From contig CADCXD010000018.1 of the NCBI GenBank assembly GCA_902806575.1, positions 3,658,001 through 3,722,000 on the forward strand: a stretch of 64,000 nucleotides of DNA, in the 5' to 3' direction. The translations under genes and the position numbers were made by a program. The notes beneath the pieces are model-generated. The model saw only the letters and a list, made by a program, of their open reading frames with translations, was not told the origin of the DNA and did no database searches. This document shows, piece after piece, positions 20,487 to 33,218 of the stretch; position 1 is the stretch's first letter; every line of letters starts with the position of its first letter. Source of the stretch: Jackrogersella multiformis (taxonomy: Eukaryota; Ascomycota; Sordariomycetes; Xylariales; Hypoxylaceae).

Positions 20487-23400
20487 ATGGCTACTCAGCA
20501 CGCTCATGTGTCACGTTGGCAGAACGACTTGTTGCCGCACATTGTTGATAGACTCGCTCGTGACAAGCCTGATGCTACGTGGTAGGTACCTGTCAAAGAC
20601 GTTATATATTTCTTGCGCCCGTGCAGTCTGGTTCCCGTATCCGTTTTCTGGCGTGCCGCTGACTAGTTCTTGTTCTTAGTATGCGACAACCCCTCAAGAA
20701 TCTTCTGAATTCTGGCACTCCGCCGTGTGAGAGAAGTAGATATTGACTTAGGTATACAGACGGCTTGTGGCCAGTTTCTCCAGCCTCGTACAAAGATGGC
20801 TTCCGCAAGGTCACCTATACCCATTTAGCCAATATCATCAATGGCCTGGCCTGGTGGCTCGTTGACCAACTCGGCACAGGCCAAAATGGCGAGGCTCTGA
20901 CTTACGTGGGCCCTAATGGTAAGCTCTCCCACTGTCGCCTACCTAGAACTTTCATAAGAGAGATAGTTTTCTGCCAGAAAGTTTGTAGCAAATGTCCAGG
21001 CGACCATTTTCAATCAGGAATAGTAACCAAAGACCCCTCTCAGCAACTGCTGACCGTGACTTATGATAGATGTGCGACTTACCGCGCTTGTTCTTGCTGC
21101 TATCAAATCGGGCTATGTGGTGGGCTTCTTCCCATTGCTACAATGCTTCGGCGTGGCGTGGTTTTTATTTTAGTTCTTTTGTTTTTGCTGATAAACGAAG
21201 CTTTTCCTCACATCGCCGCGCAACAGCCCGGCGGCTCATCGTGCACTGTTTGACGCTCTTAAATGTAAGACTCTCGTGACAACGGACCCTATGCCACCGC
21301 CGGCTCTTGTGGTCATCGATGCCGTCAAGCCGCGGGTCCTCACAGCTCCGAGCGTGGACGAGCTTTTCGCAAAGTCCTACCAACCATATGTCTACGGCAA
21401 GACATTTCAAGAGGGGCGATGGGATCCTCTCTGGGCTATGTACGCGTTTCACTGTTTCGTACGCTGGACACATTGCTAATCCTTTTAGACACACATCTGG
21501 GTCCAGTACGTACCCAACTCCGTAATCATCGTCTCTCATATGTCTCATTTATCATCAACCTTACCCCCCGAGTAATTAATTGACCTTAAAGAGGAGATGG
21601 AAGAAACTTATATTGATACTCATGTGTGTAGCCGGCATCCCGAAGCCACTGATCTGGACCCAAGAAAGTGGGGCGAGGAATCACAACTGCTCGGGCAGCA
21701 GTCCCCCAGAAGGGGTATTGTCGATTGACAGCTTCTGCCGTGGGAAACGTGTCCTTGCGACAGTACCGCCATTCCATGTATGTTAACCTGTATCGAACTC
21801 ATGTCGTATCCATTAACCAAGCTAGGGGGCTGGTCTCAGTCAATACCTGCTGAATGCTATTCCATTCGGTAACACTATAATTGCTCCTGCAGCAGCGGCT
21901 ATTGCAACGGCCCAGGGAGTCGTAGATGCCCTCAAGCAAGAACCGGCCGAAATAGCTGTGCTAGTGCCATCTATAGTAGCAGAATTGGCTCAAAACCCTG
22001 AACTGCTGGACTACTGTGCCAGTCACCTCGAGATGATTCTCTACATTGGCGGCGACCTGCCGCAGGCTGTCGGGGACCGAGTCGCAGCCAAGGTACGCCT
22101 TCGATGTCAGTGGGGAGCGTCCGAAGTCGGCATTCCGCAGCAGTTGATACCGCCCGAGCTGGGGCCGATGGACTGGCGCTACGTCCGTTTCCACCCATGC
22201 GCCGGAGCCATATTCGACGAGGTCACAGATGGGGTATACGAACTGGTGATACGACGCGACGACTCTCTTACCGCAACTCAGCCTTCCTTTGGTGTCCGCG
22301 GCCTAGACAAGTTAGAAAAGGAGTACCGTACCAAGGATTTATTCGAGCGTCACCCAGTCGTCCCAGATGCGTGGTGCTGGCGTGCCCGCGCCGACGATAT
22401 CATCGTTTTTCTTAACGGCGAAAAAACTAACCCCGTCTCGATGGAACAACATGTTGTAGGCAGCAATCCTGAACTGAACGGTGCCCTCGTTATTGGAGCC
22501 CAGAGATTCCAGGCAGCCCTTCTTATTGAGCCAGTAGTTACCCAGAAAGACACGGCTGAACAAGCCGCCTTGATTGAACGCGTATGGCAGAGCGTCCAAG
22601 AGGCTAACCAGACGGCGCCTTCCCATGCACGTGTCGAGAAGTCCCTGATTCTCGTTACATCGGAGGACCGCCCGTTGCTTCGTGCTGGGAAGGGCACAAT
22701 CCAAAGGTCTTCCAGTCTCGCTCAGTATGCTTTCGAAATCGACAGACTGTATGCCAATGCTGAGTTGGATTTGGACTTGGACGATGATTCTCCTAGCGTT
22801 CCGCTTGACCCAAGCGACCCTCGAGCAGTTGGTACATTTATCCAAGATACCATCCGATCAGTCACCCACTGGCAAGAACTTGACGAATCGACCGGGCTTT
22901 TTGAGCACGGGATGGACTCCTTGCAAGCGCTACAACTCACGCGCGCCTTACGCCGTGGCTTGCACCTTCCTGATCTCGCCTTGTCCACCGTATACCAGAA
23001 CTCCACAGTGTCGCAGCTGACAACGGCCATCCTGACACAGAACCAAGGGTCCAATGATGCTAATTTGATGGAGCCATTGCTTTCGACGTATCGTGGACTC
23101 ATCCATCAACTGGAGAAACCAAAGACTATCACGCCGGGTAAAGAAGATGTAATCAACGTCATCCTAACTGGCTCAACGGGGGCGATAGGCACGTACATCT
23201 TGCGAGCCCTCCTCAACCGACCAGGCATCGGACACGTCTTCTGCCTCAACCGTGCTAAAGACGGTGGACGTAGCGTTCAGCATAGCCGTTTCACCGCCGC
23301 TAACCTCCCTTTAGAGGGCGTCGACGACCGCGTCACCTTTATCCAGACAGACCTGGCGCACCCTTCCTTGGGCCTCGACGAGACGACGTACGAAACCCTG

Positions 23401-24315
23401 CGCGCCCGCGTCGGTCTCGTCATCCACAACGCCTGGCCGGTCAATTTCAACTTCGGACTCTCCACTTTCCGGCAACAGCTCGCCGGGCTGGTAAACCTCT
23501 TCGCTCTCTCGGCCGCTGCCGCCCCGCACGCGATGAGTCTTGTCTTCATCTCATCCATCAGCGCTGTGGGCGGGCGGGCGGCGGACGCCGGGCCCGCACC
23601 CGAGGCGGTGCTCGAGGCGCTAGAAACGCCCTTTCCCAATGGGTATGCGCGGAGCAAGTTTTTGTCGGAACTTCTCTGCGACGCCGCGGCCAGGCATCTG
23701 GAGATCCCCGTGACGGTGGCACGCGTGGGTCAGGTAGCTGGACCCGTCCGGTGGCCAGGGATGTGGAATCGGTCGGAGTGGCTGCCAAGTCTTGTTATCA
23801 GCTCGCTGCAACTTAGATGTCTGCCGGACAGCCTGGGGCCCCAATTTTCCGAGGTCGATTGGATACCGTCGGATCTGCTTGCCGATGTAATAGTCGAGCT
23901 TGCGAGCCAGTCCAGCCCCGAGCCTGTAGCCAAGCCCGGTGCCGCTGTCTTCAACCTGCGCAATCCAAGCACGACAACCTGGGATGTTCTGCTTCCTACG
24001 ATCAAGGATGCCTTACAAATGCGACCGGGTCAAGAACTTGAGGTGGTGTCGCCATCGACTTGGACGGCCCGCCTACAGGAGAGCATGGCGGATACGGGCA
24101 AGGACGATGAACACAAACTCGCGGCGGCGGCTGTCTCGAACCCTGCCATCAAGTTGTTGGATTTCTACCGTGATGGGCTGTGGGCACGAGGGACTTCGTC
24201 CCAGCGAATGTCCGTCGATCGCGCTTTGTCAAGTCCGACCTTGCGCGATATGCAGCCCGTCAGCGACGAATGGGTGCGCAAATGGGTTAATGAGTGGATA
24301 GCAGCACAGGCATAG
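20487..24315 (+). CDS. NRPS-like adenylation-thiolation-reductase protein (adenylate-forming reductase)
   Basis: Seven exons: 20487-20581, 20752-20918, 21070-21119, 21201-21439, 21489-21505, 21632-21777 and 21826-24315, together 3,204 nt (1,067 residues). Every junction restores family sequence: GPNDVRLTALVL, SGYVLFLTSPRNS, HTSGSTGIPKPLIWTQE and PPFHGAGLSQYLLNA. The A domain fills about 1-540 with the ATP-binding A3 motif at 185-190. A thiolation domain follows with Ser603 in GMDSLQ. The reductase domain from about 680 shows TGSTGAIGTY (NADPH loop) and the Tyr845-Ala-Arg-Ser-Lys849 catalytic pair. The usual reaction is ATP activation of a carboxylic acid, loading on the T domain and NADPH reduction to an aldehyde or alcohol. 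There is no condensation domain. The substrate is unknown; a PKS-derived acid is an inference from the neighbourhood. The 17-nt fifth exon is unusual. Confidence 0.92.
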
Positions 24316-25844
24316 TTCATACAAGCCCTTCGCGGACGAGTGTAGTGTCTACCACATGTTGGGTTTCACTGGTCTCCGGTATGTTCGATTTGCGTGTAAG
24401 CGAATCTGCTCGGCATGGCCTTCGTGGTGGTGTTTTGATCTCTGTCTGCAGGTACTATTATGGCAACGAGCACGCGTGTATCTGTGTCTGCTGCGTGACT
24501 TGGGCCAACCACTCTAGCTCACCATGGCTTGCATTATCGTGAATCGTAGGGTACACACCAGGCACGGTTTGAGTGAGCTTTCTTAAAAGAGACTCGTGAC
24601 TTGAGCTATGTTAGGAATATCCTACATCTATGTAGAATATGGCAACGGAGTCATCTATTGATAGGATGAGTAGATTGTGAAAGATGAACGAGGATTGTGA
24701 AAGATGTAAGATTTAACATTTTCACGAATATACCTAGGTACTTATGTAGGTAGCCAAGCTGCCAAGAGCTGCTGAAGGTGGTACAGTGGTACAATACGGA
24801 GATCCCCAATCTCTTATAAATGCAGTTTATTATTGGCCAATCTCTTCATGAGTCCTATTCTAATAGGTGGTCCATGCACAATATTTACCACCAATGTCAT
24901 CCCTGAAGGCTGTGTGACGGTTACGTAATCAAGAGGGTTTAAGTCAGATCTTGGGTTTTGAAACTGAAGTAAAAACCTACATAATATAACAACCATTAAA
25001 CTGATACTACAAGGCCTCTATAATTGGCTGCTGACCTAGAACTTAACAGCCCGTACTAACACCGAAGAAGACAATCGTACCGTGATCAACGGGCCGTCTT
25101 TATATCTCAATTGCCTCCCATGATTTCGATGGCTTCACAAATTCACTCTCGGTCAAGATCAAGCAATGCGGATAGCTAGGTCTCTTACTTGCCGAGTGGC
25201 CCTCGCTCATTCCGACCAGCTTCGGACTCTTCGCTTCGGCTGTCGGGAAGAAAACCGAGGCCCAAGGTCCCAACGGAGAAGAGAAACCCGGCACCGCGTG
25301 GGTAAGGCTCCGGCGGCTTTATATATTTGAGTACGGCCTGACGATATTTAACTATCGACAATTTACATGGCCCCAGGCTGGTTTCCTCCTCGAGATATCT
25401 AGTTATTCCTTGCAGACGCCTTCTTCCAGTATATGTACCCTCAAACCCGAGTGCCTAGACATGGGTTTTAGGCAGAAAGATAAACAGATGGCCTTAAACT
25501 CGGAATCTCTATAATATCACCGAATTATGATGAGTTCTACAAACTAAATGTTCCAGGCTTCCATTCCAAATGATCAAAATCTACTCCTTATCAGAGCCTT
25601 CGCAAAGAGTTGATATTCTCATTTCAAAGACTTTACAGAGATAAATCACATAACCTACTGCCTCGGCTCGAAGTAGTGAGCCAGGTAGTCAGTCCTATGG
25701 ATAGAGGCGAGCAGAGCGAATAGACAGTATTACGCATTATTATATATATAACCTATACTTGCCATCTCTCCTATATAGTCGAAATCTTACTTGCTTTTAA
25801 TGTATCATCTTATTATTACTTGTTAGACGTTACACGAACCGTTA
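24316..25844. other. Intergenic region between NRPS-like gene and transposon
   Basis: No supportable gene. Short frames on the minus strand at 24814-24996 and 25100-25294 have no recognisable family. Base composition drifts towards AT from about 25.5 kb. Confidence 0.5.
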
Positions 25845-26182
25845 TGTTAGAATATCGAACTCTTAGGTTTTGTCATACGGATAGGCTCCACGAAGCAGAA
25901 TATGATCAATATATGCATGCAAGTTGGCAAATATAAGATATGTTAGAACTTATAAAACAAAGCTATTAGATAAGGTTAATTAAAAGACTTGATTAATATA
26001 TTAAGATTGAATTAATAGGATTAAAAAAGCGTTAACGGCGCTTAAGGAAATATTCAGATTATATATATATAAGTTATTATGCCTCGCTTTGTAAGAAGAA
26101 ATAAGAGGTAAGGACTTTAAAATTATAAAGAATTATTATTTAAAATTAAACTATAATTTTAAGCCTTATTATCCTTATTATA
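25845..26182 (+). repeat. Left LTR of the gypsy element
   Basis: It begins TGTTAGAATATCGAA and aligns along its length with 32205-32549. Anchors shared with the right copy are AACGGCGCTTAAGGAAATAT and TTCAGATT. The outer (left) half keeps G and C positions, while the inner half is AT-mutated. Confidence 0.75.
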
Positions 26183-29100
26183 GATAATTTTTTTTTTTAA
26201 AAAAGATCTTATTTTAAGAAAGTATATGTTTTTTAAAAGAAAGTTAATTCTTTTATTAAATTATTTTATTTTAGCTATTTATAAGTGATTAATTTATTTA
26301 AAGAAGTTTTTTATTAAAGTATATTATATTAATATTATTTATTAATCTTATTATTACGTACGTTATTATGGTTATAAAGGAAACTTTATATTTTATTATT
26401 TTATAGATATTTAAGTTAAGTATTTATATTTTAACCTTACTATTTATTAATTTATAAAACCTCGAATTATTTTTATTAAATGACGAATAATCTTTTAAAT
26501 CCTTAATAATACCTTTTTTATAAAATCTTAAAACTAAAGGTAAGTATAAAAAAAATTATTATTTATAAGAATTTATTAAAATTAAACGACGCTTTAATAC
26601 GTAATTCCTTATTAAGACATTTAAAATAAAAAATATACCGCTTTAAGATCCTTCTTTTATTTTAAATTACCTTAATTTAATAACGATAATATTATAATTC
26701 TTTATAACTTTTAAAATTATAAAATAATTATATAAAATATTCTTAATATTAATAATATCGGAGTTAATTTTAATAACCTTTTTATATAATTTATTAAGTT
26801 TTATTAAAAAATATACGATAATTATTATATTATTTAAATATTTATTATTATCGTTACGAATAATTAAATTATTAATGAAAATTAAATTTAAAATTAATAT
26901 AATATAATTTAAATAGTTTATAACACGGTGGTTTAACTTAATTAAACCGGTATAATATTAATAAATAAATAAGTAATATATTTTAAATAATAAGTTTAAT
27001 AAGTTAATTTAAACTTTTTATAATAAATTTAAAGTACGATTACTTAATATATTTAAAATAATTAAGCTTAATAAAAAGTTATTAATAAGTTTAAAAAAAT
27101 GGTTAATTATTATTAATAAACTTTTTAAACCTTTTATTAAAATATTAAAAAATAAAAAAATCTTTAGTAAAAGGTAATAAATTAAACTTATATTAAAGAA
27201 TCTTAAATTAATAATTTTTTTATAAGAAAATATATAAACTTTATATATATTAACGTAAAAACCTACCGTTAATTTAATAATTTAAAAGCTTATATTTAAG
27301 TTGTTTTTAATAAATTTAATACTTAATTAATTTTTAATAAATTAATTAATATTAATTCTATTTTAAAAAGTATTAAAAAACGTGTTACATTAAAAACGTT
27401 AATTAAATTAAGTCTTTTTAATCGAAAAAACTTAATATATTTTAAAATATTATCCATTAAATATTTTAATTCGAAAGTTTAAATAAAAAACCTTTTTTTT
27501 TTATAATTTTTTTTATAAGCTTAAGTTAAAAAAATAATTAAAAGGGTATAAATATAATTCGATTTTATTAAAGTTAACCCTTTTATATTTAAAGGGAATA
27601 AAGGAAGAATTTCCTTTAAAAAAACTGCCAGAATATTTAATAATAACCCAGGTAATTTCGATTTTAATAATTAATTTTAAAACCTTAAATTATTTAAAAA
27701 CCTTCTTAAAAAATCATCCTAAAGCAATCCTACGCCCTTATATAATAATAAAAATCTTTTATTTTAAAGTAATAATAATTAATTATTTAAAGCTTTAAAA
27801 TGATAAATTTATTCTTTTTACGTTACAATTACCGTTAATTTAATATAACTTAATAAACTTATCATTTACGATAATAAAGATCTTATAAAGTTTTAAATTT
27901 AATAAATAAAAGTTAAAGCATATTTAAAAACGTATGTAAAAAGTTTTCTTAAAGATTTTTATCGTATTAATTAAATTAAATTATTATTATTTAAAAAAGC
28001 ATAATTATAATATTAATAACGTAAAAGTTAAATTACGTAATTAAAAGTTTTTAATACTTAAGTAATATATATTATTACTTTTTAAAAACGTTTTATAAAC
28101 TTTTCGGAAAGGTATCGTAATTTTAAAAAAAAAATAAGCTTAAATATTAAAGAGACGTTATTTAATATTTTATTAAATTATTAAACTTTAATAAAATGAT
28201 TTAATAATTTAAAATAACGTTTTAAAATTATATCGCTAAAATCCTTTTTAATAAAATTATTAAACTAATTTATTTTAAATAAAAAGGATTTCTAAATATA
28301 AATAAAAAATTCCTCGTCGTTATTTAAGAAATAAGTTAAATATATAAAAATATATTAATTAACCCCGGTATTTCAGGAAAAAGAAGGCCCGCTTTAACTT
28401 AAAAGCCCTCGAAATTAAGCTAAGTTAACCGTAGAAAGGAAAACCGCTTTAATTTAGGTTAAAATCGATCCTTAAGAAATAATAATAAATTTAAAAATAA
28501 AAGTAAATTAAAATTAAATTAAAAAAATAAAGTTTTTTTTATAAAATAACCCCGAGATAATAATACTTAACTTATACTTTTATTATAAAAAAAGATATAA
28601 ATAAATATAATTTTATAAAAATTATCTTATCCTTAAATTATAAAAACTAAGGATTTCGATTTAAATTTTTAAAAGGCCTTAATGTTATATCTTATCGGAT
28701 CCTACGGCTAAACTAAGGTAAAATACGTTAAGTTGCGGCAATTAAGAAATTAATTAAAAATAAAATAAAAGTTATAAAGAAATTTTGTTTAAAATTAATT
28801 TTAAAATATAAATTTATTATTAATATAATATTATTATATAATAAAAATAAATATTAAGTATAAGTATTATTAGATTTTAAAAGCTTAATTTTAATAATAT
28901 TTTTTTTAAAGTAAGGAAATAAAAATTATTAATTATTAAAAGATAGTATATTCGATTTATATTAACTTTTAATTTAACTTAAATCCCTTTTATAAAATAT
29001 TATTATATCGATCTTTTTATTTTTTATTATTAAAAAAACCACTTTTTTTAAATTAATTTTAAGTTAAACGCTTTAAATAATAAATACGATATTATTATAT

Positions 29101-29799
29101 TATAATAATAAATGAAAATCCATAAACCCGTAAATTTCTTTTTAAATCTTAAAAAAATTAAGTTTAATTTTTTTTATTATCGGAAATATTATATTAATTT
29201 AACCTTATATAACCTGGAAAAGTTAATTAATATAACGATAATAAAGAATATTAAAGTAAATAAAGCGTTAAAAAATATTCTTAAAAAATTCCGTGAATTT
29301 ATATATATTATAATTAAAAAAGTAAGATAATACTTTTTAAATTATTAACTTTAAGATTATTTTATCGATTTTTAAAAAGGAAAGATATCTTTTTAAGAAC
29401 CTTTTTACGTTATAAGTAAAAAGGAATTTAATATATTTAAATTATAATTAAATAAAATAATTAATAATGGTTAAATTTAAAAATTAATCTCGTCTTATAT
29501 AATATTTATAATATTTATCGATAAACTTAATCCTTAAAATCTTTTTAAATTAATGATTAATTATTAAGGCTTAAATAATATTATTATCCTTATTTATTAT
29601 TTTATATTTTTAATATTTAAATTATAAGTTTACTTTAAAACTGTAAAATGGTTTATAAAAATTAACTTTAAGTTAAGATTTTATTTAATTAAAATTAAAT
29701 AAAAAAATAAATAAAAAATAACATTCCGTTATAAATATAACCTCTTTAAATACTTAATAATATTATTTAAATTAATTAACGTTCTTATAATTTTTTAAT

Positions 29800-29980
29800 T
29801 AATAATAAATAATATTTTTTAAGATTTTATCGATTTAAACCTTTTAATATACTTAAATAATTTTTTTATTTATGTAAATATAATAAAAAAACATAATAAA
29901 ATTATTAAAAAAGTTTTAAAAATATTTATAAAATATTACTTAACGGTTAACTTACGAAAGTATTTTTAAAAAGTGTAAGA
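29800..29980 (+). pseudogene. Reverse transcriptase relic (gypsy pol)
   Basis: One frame reads INNIL, DFIDLNLLIYLNN, then FIYVN and a VLKIF-type helix. This matches the region before and after the YxDD catalytic box of gypsy RT. The box itself, at 29850-29861, reads YLNN: both Asp codons have become AAT, as G-to-A RIP would do. Confidence 0.7.
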
Positions 29981-30982
29981 AATGAACTTTTTAAAATATA
30001 TTATTAAAGTAAATAACATTTTAATAACTTAAAATAAAGTCAATTATATTAATAATTAAAAAATATTTAAATTATTTAAGGAATTTTAATAATTTATCGA
30101 TTTTATAAATTTTTATTAACGATTTATAAAGAAATTCTTAAAGATAATAAAACCGATTATTAACGTAAATAAAGGAGATAAAAAAGATTAAAAGTAAATT
30201 AAGAAAATAAATAAATTTTTTAAAAAACTTAAATTCCGGTTTATTTAAGTTTTTATTATAATATATTTTAATCCCTTAAAATAAACTTATGTTAAAATCG
30301 ATATATTAAATTATATTATTAATGTTGTTTTTTTTTAAAAGAACGAATAAGGTAAGTTTAAATTAATAATTTATTATTCCTGTAAATTTATATTAGTAAA
30401 AATAAATTATAAGATTTATAATAAAAAATTATTAATTATAATAAATTCTTTTAAAAAATAATATTAATATTTAAAAGGTATTAAATATTAAATTAAAGTT
30501 TATTTTAATTATTAAAATTTAACTTATTTTATAACGATAAAAGTCCTAAACTAACGTTAAACCCGATAAGTATGAAAATTATTATTATATTAATTTATTA
30601 TTAATTATCGATTAAGAAAATAAAATAATAAGGCTAATATTTTCTTTAAATTATCGTAATATTAATTTAAGAAAAGGAAACTTAAAAATTAATTTATAAA
30701 ATTAGTTTTATAAGATAAATATTTTTTATATTTTTAAAGAATTTTATTTACCTTTTTAATAATTATTTTTATTATATTAAAAAGATTATATAATTTTATT
30801 ATTTTTGGTTAAACTTTTAACTTTATAAAAAAACTAAGGAAAGTAATTATTAATAACTTAAAATATATTATGTAAATTATAAATCCTTTTAAAAATGTTA
30901 TCTTTTAAAATAATCTCTTATATCGAAAGGGTAAGTTTTAAATATTTATAAAACTTTAAAAAGAAGTTATTTTTTTAAATAT

Positions 30983-31230
30983 GATATCTTTATTACTGGA
31001 TATATGGGAATAGATAAAACCTTAAAATTAATTACTTAAAACTTTTAATAATTAAATATTAAAAATATTAATAAAATAAAATCCTTTATTACGCTTTATA
31101 TAAATATTTTTAATTAATAATAATAATAAATTTTATTATAAATTTTCTTTTATTAAACGGTTATAACTTTATTTAAATAATAATAGATTTATTTTTAAAA
31201 ATGGCTTATTTTATCCTTTTTAAAGTAAAA
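30983..31230 (+). pseudogene. Integrase relic (gypsy pol)
   Basis: At 30983 a frame reads DIFITGYMGIDKTLKLIT, the integrase zinc-binding segment (HDxxxxGHxGxxKTLELI in living copies). At about 31156 another segment reads NGYNFI, stop, IIIDLFLKMAYFI, matching NGYxxIxVxVDRxxKMAHFI of the integrase core. Order and spacing fit a single + strand pol. Confidence 0.75.
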
Positions 31231-32204
31231 AAAAAATAATTTAATAATTTAATTAAAATCTTTATTAAATAATATTAGAGATTATATAACATATTATTAA
31301 ATATCATTTCTAATAAAGATTTTAAGTTTATTTTTTACGTTTAAAAAGATTTTTTTAAATTAATAAAAATTAAATCTTATATAAATATTACGTTTTATTT
31401 ATAAATTAACGATTAAATAAAACACCTTAATTAAATCTTAAAGGTTTATCTTAAGATTTTTATTAATTACGAAATGAATAATTAAGAAAACTTTTTTATA
31501 ATAATTAAATTTATTTATAATAATATTATTTTATTATTAATATAATTTATATCTTTTTATATTAATTATAGTTATTATTTAACCGTTTATAACCCCTTTA
31601 CGAGCATTTTACGTAATTTAAGAAGCAAATTATATATATATTAAATAATATAAGTATATTAAAAAGTATAAAAATATTTAAAATAAAGCCGTTAATAAAT
31701 AAAAAAATGAGTAAATAAACGATAAAAAGATATACTAATTTTCTAAGAGAAATAATTTGTAATGTTTAATATAAAGAATATTAAGATTAAATGTTTTATT
31801 AAAAAATTAAATAAAAAGCTTTTAAAACCTTTTAAAATCTAATAAATAATTTCTTTTATAATAATAAAACTTATTTTATTTAAAGGTTAAAGAATATATA
31901 ATTTATTTTATATTTTACTTATTAAATCTTATCGCGTTAATAATTAAAAATTTCTTAATTTTAATTAAATCTTACGTAAAGTAATCCCGATAAAGTTTAA
32001 AAATTATTAAATAAAATAAGTTATAAATTTTATTAAAAATTAAAATAAAATAAAATATTTTATAAAATAAAAAGGTTAACCGGTTAAAAAATATTAAACT
32101 TAAGAACTTTATAAACATATATTTAACGATAAAGTAAAAGTAATAATTAAATTATTTTATAAATAATATGCTAATAAACCTTGTAATTTTATAATCCTTT
32201 AAAA

Positions 32205-32549
32205 TGTTTAAAATCAAATATTAAAAAAAAAAGCTAATATTATATAAATAAACTTTATAAAACAAAATATAATTAATATATATATATAAATTAATAAATA
32301 TAAAATATATTAAAACTTATAAAATAAAACTATTAAATAAGATTAATTAAAAAACTTAATTAATATATTAAGATTAAACCAATAAGATTAAGAAGGCGCT
32401 AACGGCGCTTAAGGAAATATTCAGATTGTATATATATAGGTCATTACGCCTTGCTTCGCAAGAAGAGATAGGAGGCAAGGACTTTAAGATTATAGAGAAT
32501 TATTACTCGAAATTGAACTACAGTTCCAAGCCTTATTACCCTTGTCACA
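32205..32549 (+). repeat. Right LTR of the gypsy element
   Basis: The counterpart of 25845-26182, ending near CTTGTCACA. Here the inner (left) half is AT-mutated and the outer half, from about 32385, keeps its G and C. This is the mirror image of the left LTR. Confidence 0.75.
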
Positions 32550-33218
32550 GGTTCGTATAAATCAACACATCAAGATTTAATAATTAACTACCGAGATAGT
32601 CACGAATATGGGGCATTCTTGAAAGAATAATATTTCCCTTCACTTAGGAGACAAACTTTCAATAATATCACAATGTTCTTTTCACGTGGCTGATCCTTAA
32701 CATATTCTCGGGGTCCTTTCATATCTCTTCCCAGAGGCGGAACTTCATAACCCATATGAGATATATTACTTCAGACAACGATAGTGAGGCCTCTCAAAGA
32801 CGAACTCGATTATCCTAATGATGTCCGAACCGAAAACATCATGATGGCACCAAGGCTTGGAACGAAAGACCAAACTTCATCAGAATCCTAAACCAGCTGC
32901 TGCGATGCCTAACCGCGTTAGAAAAGAGGATGAGCAGTTCCAAATGTCTCAACCTATGACATTATATGTGGGCCGCTAGGATATAAAGAAATATGCGCTA
33001 ATGGACGAAGGAACAAAGGAATATAAACCTGGGAATCGCATAATTCAAACGGCTCCCATTCATAACTTGACACACTTATTTCATATATCCGGCATCGTTT
33101 AAAATAACAATAAGTTAAATATATTTAACTACTTCTCCTATTTTCATATCTTCACATCAATATGATCCTTAAAAGGTGGTTTCTAGCTTAGGAAAAATAT
33201 CCCAAGAACGCCAAGAAA
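32550..33218. promoter_or_regulatory. Intergenic region and promoter of the HET gene
   Basis: Moderately AT-rich, not RIP-saturated. No gene is visible; it precedes the HET-domain start codon. Confidence 0.45.

Larger units (their letters stand above)
25845..32549 (+). mobile_element. RIP-destroyed Ty3/gypsy LTR retrotransposon
   Basis: A 6.7-kb block of extreme AT content is bounded by two direct repeats of about 340 bp. Inside, + strand relics of pol occur in Ty3/gypsy order, reverse transcriptase (29.8-30.0 kb) before integrase (31.0-31.2 kb). Stops are everywhere and differences between the LTRs are almost all G to A or C to T, as expected of RIP. No gag or PBS could be identified. The element is dead. 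The ends are estimated from where the two LTRs stop aligning, and no target-site duplication was identified. Confidence 0.88.

Noticed and set aside
24814..25294. Two short minus-strand frames between the A-T-R gene and the transposon
   Set aside because: No family was recognised and neither has splice context; they may be decayed pieces, but I cannot support a call.
29112..29330. A 72-codon + strand frame in the AT-rich block
   Set aside because: It is Lys/Asn/Ile-rich reading of RIP-mutated transposon DNA; no independent gene is supported.
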